Below the pieces are notes generated by a model that saw only the letters and a list, made by a program, of their open reading frames with translations, made no database searches and was not told the origin of the DNA. A stretch of DNA of 64,000 bases from Psoroptes ovis (lineage: Eukaryota; Arthropoda; Arachnida; Sarcoptiformes; Psoroptidae): the NCBI GenBank assembly GCA_002943765.1, contig PQWQ01000010.1:622501-686500 (forward strand), written 5' to 3'. This document shows positions 36,976 through 48,653 of this stretch, piece after piece. How positions within the stretch are numbered: position 1 is the first letter of the stretch; each line of letters begins with the position of its first letter. The position numbers and the translations under genes were made by a program.

Positions 36976-37038
36976 ACGATTAATGGCTTCAAAGATGATC
37001 ATAATGATCGTCATTATCATCTTTGAAGCCAATAATCG
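36976..37038. repeat. 63-bp near-perfect hairpin
   Basis: The arm CGATTAATGGCTTCAAAGAT starting near 36978 is complementary to ATCTTTGAAGCCAATAATCG ending near 37037, with one mismatch. The inner 15 bp are perfect and the loop is short. This is the size and shape of a pre-miRNA-like foldback. Confidence 0.65.
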
Positions 37039-37247
37039 GCCGAATTTCAAATTTTCGAATTCATTCGAATTTGAATTTTTTTGTCTACTGTTTTTTGTAA
37101 ATCACTGTACCGTAACTAAAATCAATGCTACTACCTTTTTGTTTTCTGTGAAAAAATTTTTTATTCCAAAAATTTTCTCTAATTTTAATGCTACTACCTT
37201 TTTTCTTATTTGAACAGAAACAAAAAAAAAACAGAAAACAAAAATTA

Positions 37248-37270
37248 CTGCTGCTGCTGCTGCTGCTGCT
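37248..37270 (+). repeat. (CTG) microsatellite, 7-8 units
   Basis: Uninterrupted CTG units inside the otherwise A/T-rich desert. The frame is not linked to any coding exon I can see. Confidence 0.9.
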
Positions 37271-40200
37271 AGCAATTTTCGGCTTTGTTTTTGTTTTTAT
37301 TCAAAAAAAAAATCGAAGCTCCGCCCATTTTTTTTTTGTAGTCTGTTACATTATCACTGTAAGAAACAAAAGAATTCGAAAAGTTTCAATTTTTTTTTTC
37401 GAAAATGTGTTTCAATTCAAATTCTTTTGGAAGAATTTGATTCATTTTATTTGATTCATTTTGATTCAATTTAAAGCAACCGAAAAATGTGATAAAAACT
37501 TGACACTGAAGAATTGATTGAACCTGAATTGACCACTTATTTGCCAGCCAGAAACAAGTAAACATGAGAAACAAGTAAAAAAAGCAAAGCTTTGAATCAA
37601 TTTCAATTTGAATTTTTTGAAATTTGTTTGAAATTGAATCACCAACAACAGCAACCAGCAAACAACATTAAAATAACAAATTGAATTTTCGTTTTTTCCA
37701 TATAAAAACCAGCCGAAAAGCCTTAAACAAATTGAAATTTTCAAATTTGAAATTTTTCAAATTTTTCAAATTTGTAAATGCAAATGTATAAATGTGAATT
37801 TGAATATTTTTAAAATTGTGAATCGTATCGAGTCTTGAATCTTTAAAATTCAAATTGAATCAAATTTAAATACAAATCAACACCGGAATCGTTATTTTTG
37901 ATCGTGTTTCATCCATTTCAAACATTTTATTCCAACATTTGTGACAAACATCGGGCGTATATGTTTGTGCACAATTGCATACATCGTATGTGTTGTTTTA
38001 TTATTATTTCATGTCAAAATTTAGTGTTGTCGTTGTTGGCTCCTCAACAATGTTCAATCATCGATATTAATGGACATGTCAATGTAAATGTTCAATATTT
38101 ACACAAAATGTGTTGACATAAAGTAATCATATCGCGATGAATTATGTAATGATAATGACATTTCAATTTTACAAAAATTTTCAATTGTTTTTTCATCAGC
38201 TTTTGTTTTAATAATTCAAAATTCAACATTGATACGATTGACACATTTTACAACTGTTATTCTTCTCAGTGTCTTGTGAAATACAATTCAATTCAATCCA
38301 ATTCAAAATAGCCAATCAAACCAAATCAAAAAAACAATTGTCCGAATTATTATTATCAAACTGACCAGTATCATCATTGAAATTGAATATTCGTCGAGCA
38401 TACTACGACCATTCAAGAATAATAATAATTCATAAATTTCAAACTGAAATACAATTGAATTCTCTCTGTGTGTGTGAACATATCGTGCATTGTTTTTATT
38501 CAATCATTTATTTGTGTATTTACTGTGACATTTAGCCAACGAAATTATCGATAATAATAATAATAATAATTACAAAAATCCACCAATATTTCGATCCATT
38601 TGATCAAGTGCCTGCTTTTTGTGGTGGTGGACAAGATAAAAATTTGAAATTTTCATTTATTCAATTTAATTCTCATTGTTCTCATTGTTTCCCATTGAAA
38701 ATCAATGATATTTGCAATTGTATTTGTAGCAATCGTATTTGCAGCAATTTTCAATTGTAACAACATGAATAAATGAACAAATGAACAAATTCAAATGATA
38801 ATAATAATAATTCAATAATTTAATAATAATAATGTTGATTTTATTTATTTATAAACCGAAAATTTTTCAATTTCAATATTCCTATTTTGAATGTATACCA
38901 ATCTATTTGTATTCAATTGTAATGTATTCAATTTGAATTGAATTGAATTGATTTTGAAAAAGAAAAAGAAAAAAAGGTTCAAATCAATTTAATTTCATTT
39001 GACAGATCCTCTGTGTGTGTGTTTGTGTGTTTCAATAATAAATGTATATGTCTGTGCTGTGTATTTGTGTGTTTCACAATGTTTCAATGAATTCATTGAA
39101 TTCATGTATCCAAATATTGATACAAACAGCCACAACAAAGACAAAATTCAAATCAGATCAAATTGAATTGAATTGAATTGAATTGAATCTCGAATTGAAT
39201 CGAAACAGAAATCGAAATTTGATTTTGATTCAATCAAAATCAAACATCAGAAATCCCAAAAATCAAATCAAATTATTGCTTAAATTTTCTGGTCATCGAA
39301 AAACAATCTTTTTCAAAGATTGATTCAAAGATTCAACACAAGAGAATCACAAAAATACAAAGACAAAGAGATCAAATATGTCAACATGAAATTACATGTC
39401 AATTATTGTTATTATTATTGTTTGTGCAATATCATTATTTGAATTATTATTATTTGAACAATATTCAATATTATATTTGCGTGTAATCAATAATAATAAT
39501 CGATGATTGTTTAATTTGATTTTGATTTTGTTTTTGATTTGATTTCTATTGAAATCATTTGAAATCATTCAAAATTGTCATCAAATGACACAAGAAGTAT
39601 TTAGTGTGACATGTGATAATAATGATAATAACAGCAATAACGACAATGACAAGCAATGATGATGATAATGGCAAGCAATTATTATGATAATATCAGTGTT
39701 TTTATATCGGTGTGTGTGTTTAACATGAAATTGCGAAGAAATTAGTTGCAATTTCCATTAAAATTTCTAAGAAAAGCAATTGACATTTGTAAATTACCAC
39801 GAAAATTCAATTCAAAAATGAACCATTGACCATTGTGATTCAAATTAAATCGAATTCAATCAAATCAATCAATCGAATTCGATCATTGTAATGACTTTTC
39901 ACAGGTGTATCTGAGTGTCATCAAATGAATCAACGAAGAAATTCAACGATCATTCAACACCTTTTGAAAACAACAACCTTTCAGTGTAATAACTACAATT
40001 AGACCTGAAGATCATCGTAGATTTTACTACTTTCATTCATATCCACAATTGACGATTATGTCTTGTTGCTATTGTTCATTCAAGGCTATGGTCTTCAATT
40101 AATGGCTCTGGGGGTATCAATAGTTGTATCAATTGATGATCATTTTCGAATCGAATTTTTCAATGAAACGATCATTTACCACGCAAAATATCATTTAAAA

Positions 40201-41249
40201 TGGTGAACAATTCTTCGAAATTATTCTTCTTTGAAATCAAAATGATTGTCGTAAAATTCATTTCGGGCAATATTTCACACATTTTCACCCAGCGAAATTC
40301 ACCAGTGAATTGATTCAAAATTCAACCGAAAAATAAAAACCTTTAATGATTTTAATGGTTTTAAGACTATTTTTAATGGTTTTAAGACTATTTTTTCTTT
40401 TAATGATTCAAGGGTTTTAAGGTTTTATTATTTTATAAATGAATGATCCAAGATTTTCGAATGAATCAATAATAATCATCGAATGGTGTTATTATTACAA
40501 TCATTATCATTGCCATTTACCGACCAACACCACCGCCAACAACACCACCACGACCACCGATCGACAATTTAACAACACCGAAAACAACCCTGTAAAACTG
40601 TCAAAACAATAATAATAAAAAGTGATCCAAAAAATCCATTCGATTTTGAATCGTTTTGAATCGAATTATAAATGTATATTCTCAAGTCGATAATATTCAT
40701 TCAAAGAATTTGAAGAATTTAAAGTTTTTTATTTCTCCCGAAAAATATCTTAGAATTAAGAAATATCCAAGTGAATAATAATAATTTTATTGTTCCAAAT
40801 GATTTAACCGAATGAATTCTGGGCAACAACAGCCAAAAAAAAATGTAATTTCATTAAATGAATTTAGAATGAATAACATTTGTTTTGAATGTGTGACCCA
40901 TCAGAAAAAAAGAATTAAATGAGTCAATCTAAGAATAATTCTATAAAATTCAATAGGAATTCAGGTGATATTTCAATTTGAAAATCAATAAAACCATTCA
41001 ATCATTTTAAACCATCAATCATTAAACCATCAATCAATCAATCATATGTTTGCCTATCAATCTTAATATTATTAATTAATCAACTAATTAATTAAATAAT
41101 CAAGTAATTAATAAATTAAATGATTAATTCAACCAATTAATTAATTCAACTAATTATTCGACTAATTAATCAATTATTATCATCAATTATTGCTTCAAAA
41201 ATTCATAAATCAAACATTTGAATCAAAAAAGAAAAAAACCAATCAAATA

Positions 41250-41553
41250 ATGATGATGATACCAATACTATTATCATCTCTATCGACATTATTTTTATTA
41301 TTATTTATATTATTAATTAATCAAAAATTGATGCTCAATTTTAATTCGAATCAATTATCATCATCATCCAAATCATTATCGTCATCCAAACCATCATCAT
41401 TGTTGTATATAATTTCATTTGTGATAATATCATTGATGACCACAGCAACAACAACAACAACAATGCCAACAATTATGTCAGCAAATATGAATGAAATGCT
41501 TTCAAATTCATCGATGAATAGTAGAAATTTTAATAAATATCATCATCCAAAAT
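41250..41553 (+). CDS. Probable first coding exon with signal sequence; rest of gene not found
   Basis: An ATG at 41250 opens a 101-codon frame that ends at a strong donor (CAAAAT|GTAAGT, 41554-41559), splitting a codon after HHPK. The peptide starts MMMIPILLSSLSTLFLLLFILL, a convincing signal peptide or anchor. A Ser/Lys-rich stretch, a second hydrophobic segment (SLLYIISFVIISLM), a Thr run and ...NMNEMLSNSSMNSRNFNKYHH follow. If the exon is real, the protein is secreted or membrane bound, and its next exon lies across a long intron, since none could be found in the following 22 kb. I cannot name the family. Alternative: a chance frame in serine-codon-rich microsatellite DNA. Confidence 0.4.
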
Positions 41554-41702
41554 GTAAGTAGAAAAACATTTATTTTATTTCAATTCCAATTGATTTCATT
41601 CAATTTATTTTCGTATTTGAATTTGAAATTTTGAAAAATTATTCAAAGTATATCAAATTACATTATGTCAAAGGTCAAAAGTGTTTCATTGAATCACTGA
41701 TT

Positions 41703-42000
41703 TGAATTCATTTCGGCACCCTTTGGGCCCTACAAGCCGCCCTCTCGGCGCTTTACGGCCTGCTCTGGTTCTTCATCTGTCACTTAGCCACTTTTTCAAC
41801 CCTTTTAACCCTTTATTGCTTAAAAAATAGCTCGAATAACATTGGCTCCTCTCGAAAACCTCGAATTTCGGCGAATCGCGCGAATGTATTTTATGTATTT
41901 TTTTTTCAATCATTAATATTACTACGACTACTATTGTCGTTATTATTACGATTATTACTCGTTCATTTGAATTTTTGGATTCAAATGAAATTCAAATGAG
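41703..42000 (+). other. GC-rich island with a start-less open frame
   Basis: The block 41708-41880 has a GC content far above its surroundings (GGCACCCTTTGGGCCC, GCCGCCCTCTCGGCG). One + frame stays open for about 98 codons, from a TGA at about 41703 to a TGA at about 42000, and its first half reads as hydrophobic (GTLWALQAALSALYGLLWFF). It has no ATG at the start and no splice acceptor that I could fix. No family was recognised. It may be a degraded retro-element or gene fragment. Confidence 0.3.
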
Positions 42001-42671
42001 TTTTCAGACTTAAAAATGAATTCAGAAATATCAGAAAAAAAGCAAAAATGAATGAAATTTAAAATTCCAAAATTAAATGAATTTTAAAAAATGTACAAAT
42101 GAATCAAATGAATTGAATTGAATTCAATTGCAATGAAATGAAAATATTACATTTCAATATTCATGGCCTTACGATTCATTTTGGCAATTCGCATTTGAAT
42201 TTAATTCATTTAGAAAGAAGCGACTCATTCATTTCAACCCGACAAATGACAGCCAAAAAGAGAAACACAATAAATGGCTTCAGAATTTCACACAGAAAAA
42301 ATCACAGAATTCAGTATTCAACGAAGAATGTCGTTTAGAATGTTATTGTGTTGATTGCCATTATTCTGTCCCATTATTCTGTGCCATATTCTTCGTATTT
42401 TGCCGATTCATATCATTATTCTGCGTATTCAAAGTGTTATTCTTGTTTGTATTCGCTCGTATAATGGCTTTTGATTTTTCCTCCCTTTTCTCACACACAG
42501 ACAGACACACACATTGCACAACACAGTTTCACATACAAATTGAAATTTAATTTAGTTAAAACACATACGCGCTCTCGCTTTAATATATCCATATGTGTTT
42601 TCTGAAACATATTCTTTATTACATGTATCTTTGGCTGTCTGTGTGTTTCTTGTAGAATATTCTTGTAAATA

Positions 42672-42752
42672 TTAGGTTGTCCGATAAGTTCATTCCGCTT
42701 AATCAATAGAGTTGCTTTTGAAAATTGGCCAGAACTTTTCGGACAACTGGAA
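42672..42752. mobile_element. mariner-type palindromic MITE, group C (reverse orientation)
   Basis: Left TTAGGTTGTCCGATAAGTTC, then ATTCCGCTTAATCAATAGAG, the reverse complement of the group C interior. The right end GGACAACTGG is degraded. TA precedes it. Confidence 0.88.
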
Positions 42753-43572
42753 TATAACTGTATTCAAATTCGTTCAAATGTGCATATAAATTCATGAAAA
42801 ATAAAACATTTGAATCTTCATTTGAATATTCGGTTGTTTGGTTGGTTTTTCAAATGTTCAAATGTTTCAAAAATTCTCGAATAAAATTCAAATTTACTAC
42901 CAGAGTAAATACATACAGCCACAAACAACTATTGAATTTGGTGATTTGCTTGCCATTTGACTGGATGAAGCCCATGCATATTCAAATGATGATATTCAGA
43001 ATTACATTTGGCATTGAATTTCATTTGAATTTTTCTATGGAAAATTTCAATGAAACTGAATCGGAACTACATTCCAAAAGTTGTAGTTTACATTCAAAAG
43101 AAATTTTCCAGCATTGATTCTTTGATTCGAAAATTTGAACACATTTGAATATATTTGAATGTTTTGTGATTCATATTTGAATGAATACAATTGAATGCAA
43201 TGGATGCAATGAATCCAATGAATTCAAAGAATTCAATGAATATAAGTTTAAATGGAATTTTTTTCGAATGGATTTTTTCCATTGTAATTTGTATGTGGAT
43301 GTTTGAATAATGTAAGACTATTATTATTACAATATTTTACTTGTCATATTTCATTTTTGATTTTTTTTTATTCATTCACATAATTTGAAATTGATCTTTT
43401 GCTTTCGCCATTATTTATTCCATTATATATTCTACGATTGTTATGTTATCATTTGTTGAAATGAACCAGAGATTGCTCGAAATGTTGCTTTTAAATGTTT
43501 GATTCTGTAAAATTTGTAAAAAAAATTTCAAATCACATTTGACACATTCATTGTGAATTTAGCTATAAAATA

Positions 43573-43652
43573 TTAGGTTGTCCGATAAGTTTTTGCCGAT
43601 TTTCCAATCATTTTCTACGCGATAATCGACAAAAACTTTTCGGACAACCTAA
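43573..43652. mobile_element. mariner-type palindromic MITE, group B
   Basis: Left TTAGGTTGTCCGATAAGTTT, right AAACTTTTCGGACAACCTAA, 80 bp, TA on both flanks. Confidence 0.95.
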
Positions 43653-45692
43653 TAATTCATTTCATGATGACAGGCCAATTTGGCTGGTTGAATTTTAGCC
43701 TGAAAATTTTCAGCCCTTAAAAATGAGAAATTAGCTTTGAACAATGAATGAATAAATGAATGAAGGAATGATTAAAGTGAAAATGATTGCTTTTTGAAAG
43801 ATTAAGCAAAAAACGCGAGAATGAAAATATTTTCCAGAAACTTTCAACTTTACAAGTGAATAACAATAACCCGAGAATCATTTTCGGAATTTTCTGCAGA
43901 AATTTCAAAAAATTTCTTTGCCAAAATTCAAAGATTTAAAAGTTTACGAGTTTTTATTTTTTAAAAAATATTTTTGAATGATGTGATTCATTTCTGATGT
44001 GATTCATTTCTGGTGTGATAAGGAACAAATGAATGAATGAATGAACCAACAAAGCCTTCTAAAGCTTTGTATCCATTTCTTAAAAGCCTTAATAATGGAC
44101 AAATGTCCATCTTTTATTTTGTTTATTTAAAAATGAATTTGTTTTCTTTTTTTTTTTTTTTTTGAAAATTTGTTTGAAAAGTTTTAAAAGTTTTCCATTT
44201 GTTTTTTGAATGGGAAAATTTTCCCGTTCAAAAATAAACAAATTTCATTCTATTTTAAATGAATACAAAGCAATTTGCCTGTTTTGTCCGTTTAAAAACG
44301 ATGATGAGAATCATTTTACATAAATGTAATGATTCAATGATTGTCAGATTTTACATTGTTTTGCAATGATTTTTTTGAGATTTTCCCGCTTCGAAATTGC
44401 GATAATTTGCTTTGATTTGCATTTGAAATACTCCCGAAGATTTTTGCCATGAAATTCTCAGAGAATCCACGGGTAATTCACGGGTAATTCACCGAAGAAT
44501 TACCTCACCGAATCCCAAAGGAAAATCCTCGAAAGCTTCTACGAAGAGAATCACAAGAGAAAATTTCAAAGCGTTCTACGATCGTTTGAATAAATCCAAT
44601 GAATCAATCAATTTGATATGATCTATTTCGATAAGGTCTATAATTGTGTATTTATCTATTCTTTATTTATTCGTTCTTTGAGATAATTTCTTCTTCGCTT
44701 ATCATTTGTTGTTAATGATACTTGTAAATACATTGTACATTATGTACATCCAATTGTTAGTTATTTATCACACACAGTGTGTTTAACACAATTCAAGTGC
44801 TTTACAATCTCATCATTTACACATACTTACTTATCATCATCATTAATGATGGTCATTCATACAACCAACAAACATCTTCATATTTCGTGTATATTAAGTC
44901 AATTCCTTTGTATTTTCTTCTTCTTTTCTTTGTCAAAAAATGTTTGATTGTTACCCCGTGATTATTATCGTATTGAATTGTATCAGTTGAAAGAGATTGT
45001 ATTGAATGTATCAATTCAATCTCTTTGTATGTATGTTTACTATGTGTCCAAATTCCTATTTTGACTTATCATCATCATTATCAAATGGGTAAAAGTGGCC
45101 ATTAACCAAAGAAGGACCCGACAAACAAAACAACAACAATAACAATATGAGATTATTTGTCAATTTGGCCCAAGAATTTTTGACAAAATTTCTCGAAGAA
45201 TATTCCTTTGTAAGCTTTGCAAAAATTGCTTGGAAAATGCTTGGAACAATCTTGATCCTATTTGCAATTCTCAACATTCATTTCGCAGAAATTTCAGAAT
45301 TTTGAAAATTTTCAAAATTCAAAATTTGTAAAATCTTCATAAATTTTTCCCGAAATAATTTGAATTTTTTGAAAAATTTTATTCGACAAAATTTCCAATA
45401 TTTTTTTCCTAATAATTCTCGATATTTCAATGCTTTCAACATTCGACAAAAATATGAAAATAATCAGATTATAGATTTTTTTCCAAGCAGTATTTTTGAT
45501 TATTATTATTATTAATGATGTTCTCGCGGCTTTGTACGGTCCTTCGGCTAAGGCTTTGTCCAATTTTTCCAATTTTTTCGTGTATTTAAAATTACAAACA
45601 ATCTGATTTTGAGCTTTTTCATATTTTGAAATTATGAAATTTTTCAAATGCATTGTTTTATTACACATGTATTTTCGATGATTGTTAAAATA

Positions 45693-45772
45693 TTAGGTTG
45701 TCCGATAAGTTCTGGCCGATTTTTCAATGATTTTCTACGATAAAATCGGCGAGAACTTTTCGGACAACCTAA
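45693..45772. mobile_element. mariner-type palindromic MITE, group B
   Basis: Left TTAGGTTGTCCGATAAGTTC, right GAACTTTTCGGACAACCTAA, 80 bp, TA on both flanks. The loop is TTTTCAATGATTTTCTACGA. Confidence 0.95.
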
Positions 45773-46369
45773 TAAATAGTTTCAAGTAGATTTTTGAATT
45801 TATTAATATATTTGAATATGAATGAATTGTCAAACATACAAAAGAGGTCAAACACAAATAATAATGATGAGAATGGTGAGAACAAACATAATAAGATTAA
45901 CACAATACTCTTGTATTCAGAGCTTTTCACCATTATTTTTCCATGAATTTTCAATGGTATTACATTGGAATTACTCTGGAATTCCGCTGAATATTCCTCA
46001 TTGAAATTTATGAAAATCTCTTTTTGAAAAATTTCAAAAAAATTCCTGTCAATTCCTACGAATTCCTTTGGATGTTTCCACATATTTCAATTGTAGACAA
46101 AATTTGAAAAATTCCTGTAAATTTTGCCATCACCAACAAACAAAACCCTCACACAAATTTAATTGCCATCTAATTAAACGTTTTAACCATTGAAAATGTC
46201 TATGGTTTGAAACGTTTTATGAGGTGAAAATGTGTGAAAAATGAAATTTTCAGAATTGACAATGGAAAATGAAAAAGTTTTCTGAAAAATTTTCCAGGTG
46301 TTTTTACTTCGTCAATCGTTCGGACAGTGTTATGATTCAAATTGAAACACGGACAATGGTCATATCATC

Positions 46370-46409
46370 ATACTGATGATGATGCGTCTTGAAGCATCAT
46401 CATCAGTAT
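46370..46409. repeat. Perfect 16-bp stem hairpin
   Basis: ATACTGATGATGATGC at 46370-46385 is exactly complementary to GCATCATCATCAGTAT at 46394-46409; the loop is GTCTTGAA. The stem includes a short ATG triplet repeat but also non-repeat ends. Confidence 0.75.
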
Positions 46410-48228
46410 TTCTACGAGAGAAAAACCTGTCAAGAACCTTTGTGTGTTTCCAATTCTATTTGAAATGATTACACACGCATTTATGCGTGTACTGAATATC
46501 AAATATTTTCGTTTCAAATATTAATATTTGTGATATGATGTGAAAATATCAAGGTTCCTAATCATTTTATTTTATTTTTTCCTAAAAAAATGACAAGTAC
46601 TAAAGTGATTGGTGTGAAAATGTGTAATGGATTTTCAATTATCATTTGAGTAACATGAGCATCGTACCTTTTAGAAAGAATTTCAATTCCAAATAATGAT
46701 TATTTGATTGTCATATTTTCAAATTATTATTATCTGGGTCTTGGTGCTTTGTAAATGATGATGGGTTTGAGTTTGTGAAATGCATTTCGAGGGAAAATTG
46801 ATTGAAATTTTCCATTTTTACTCCTGAATTTTAAAAGGTTCTGAATTCTAACCAGAATAATTATTCTGGTCCATCAAATAACATTCTCGTTGATTGTCCA
46901 GAATTTCTAATTGATAATAATTATCTTTGGTCCAATTTAAAGCCTTAACAATTCATTCAATGGTCATTTTGAAAATTTCACGTAGAAAATTCGCAAATAT
47001 CAATCAATATTCGTATGAATTGAATCGATTCGAATTGAAACAAGGCTCAAAATGATTTGAATTGATAATTTAAATTTGTAATTTGATATATTTTGCCTTC
47101 GAAAAGTATGTTCAACGGTCTTCAATGGTCTCCAATGTGTATATGTGTGTGAAAAATGTTGAATTTCAATCATGTTTTGTGGTTAAATTCGTTGACGATA
47201 TTTACATTTGAAACCAAATGTTCAAAATTTGAATAAATGTGTCCATTGTGATTAAAATATTCCATTTGTTCAGCATTTTTTTGTTTCCCATAGAAAATAC
47301 ATTGGAGAGTCTGAATCGGTTCCAAAATTCATTCAAAACATTCAAACATTTCCTTTGGTGAGAAAATTTGGGACAAACATTTTGAAACAAATTACATTAT
47401 TCAAATGAATTTCGAATGAATCCAGTGTAAATCTCTTGGTATGTTCGTGTGAGTATGGCCGTATGGTCATTGGTCAATCAAATCATTTGATTGAATTCAA
47501 AATTGAATTGATTCCCATTTGAAGCCAATGTTTGATTTGTTTGCTTGTTTGATTGATTCATAGATGTTCATGTTTTCTATCGATTATTATTAATGGTTAT
47601 TATTATCCTTATAATAAATATTTACATTTAAGATTTTCATGCATGTTTTACATGCATGAAAATTATTCATTTTTCATAGAAAATACAAGGGGAAAAAACG
47701 TTCATTTCATATCGGTAGGCTTGCCGTTTGCAACTAATGTATTTCATTAAAAACAAATTCAATCAATGCAAATATATTGAAGAACAAACAATAACAACTT
47801 GAAAAGATCAAAGATCATAATTATAAATCGATCAAATTTTTGTTCAATCAAAAGAAGAGAGAATAAATACATTAAACAAACAAACAAATAAGCAAGCAAA
47901 CAAACAAGCTTTAAATTTTCAATAATTGAAAATCAATTTTCAATCACATTTGAGCATACAAATACATATGTAAATATAACGAATGTACCGATATGAAATG
48001 CAAACACTGCCAAAATTACATTGAAATTGAATTGAGATTATTTTCAAATCTCATTAAATACCATCGATTACCAGTAATTTGTTGTCGTCATTGCTGCAGC
48101 AGTTGTTTAATTTCATTAATATTTCTCCATAAATTGATGTCATTTATTCATCGACAACAACCACCCAACAAATAAACAAACAAAGGCATTAGCCTTTGAA
48201 TAACCAATAAGCTGCTTTGGTGAATGTA

Positions 48229-48309
48229 TTAGGTTGTCCTATAAGTTCTTGCCGTTTTTCGAATGGGAAAAATGTTTAAAAAACTACAAGAACTTATGGG
48301 ACAACCTAA
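48229..48309. mobile_element. mariner-type palindromic MITE, group A (short-loop variant)
   Basis: Left TTAGGTTGTCCTATAAGTTC, right GAACTTATGGGACAACCTAA, 81 bp, TA at both flanks. The loop GTTTTTCGAATGGGAAAAAT is shared with the copy at 62796. Confidence 0.93.
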
Positions 48310-48573
48310 TATATTTCCATGGTCACAATTGTTTTCGGGACCCGGGCAAAATTCTGCATAAATTCGCTCATTTCGATGCTTTTCCATGCGCTTTTTCGAT
48401 TCATGCATTGATTTACATTAAATTACATTGAATTACACGCCAAGATCATAGAGCATCTTGAATCATCATTGAATTTAATGATTTTTTTCTGCTATTTTTG
48501 CTTAATCAATGATCACATATTGAAACACAAGATGAAATGAAAATATTGTGACATTTTTTTTATTGTGAAAATA

Positions 48574-48653
48574 TTAGGCTGTCCGGAAAGTTCTGGCCGA
48601 TTTTCATGAGCAACTCTATTGAATAAGCAGAATGAACTTTTCGGACAACCTAA
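48574..48653. mobile_element. mariner-type palindromic MITE, group C
   Basis: Left TTAGGCTGTCCGGAAAGTTC, interior AACTCTATTGAATAAGC, right GAACTTTTCGGACAACCTAA, 80 bp, TA at both flanks. It lies 264 bp from the group A copy at 48229. Confidence 0.95.

Larger units (their letters stand above)
33300..41249. other. Gene-poor 8-kb stretch with two MITEs and two hairpins
   Basis: No protein domain was recognised in any frame. It contains MITEs at 34057 and 34790, a non-MITE inverted repeat at 35221-35291, a 24-bp poly(A) run at 36222-36245, a hairpin at 36976-37038 and a (CTG)7-8 microsatellite at 37248-37270. The block at 40517-40585 is rich in CCACAA-type triplets. It may hold the promoter or 5' UTR of the exon at 41250. 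Confidence 0.55.
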
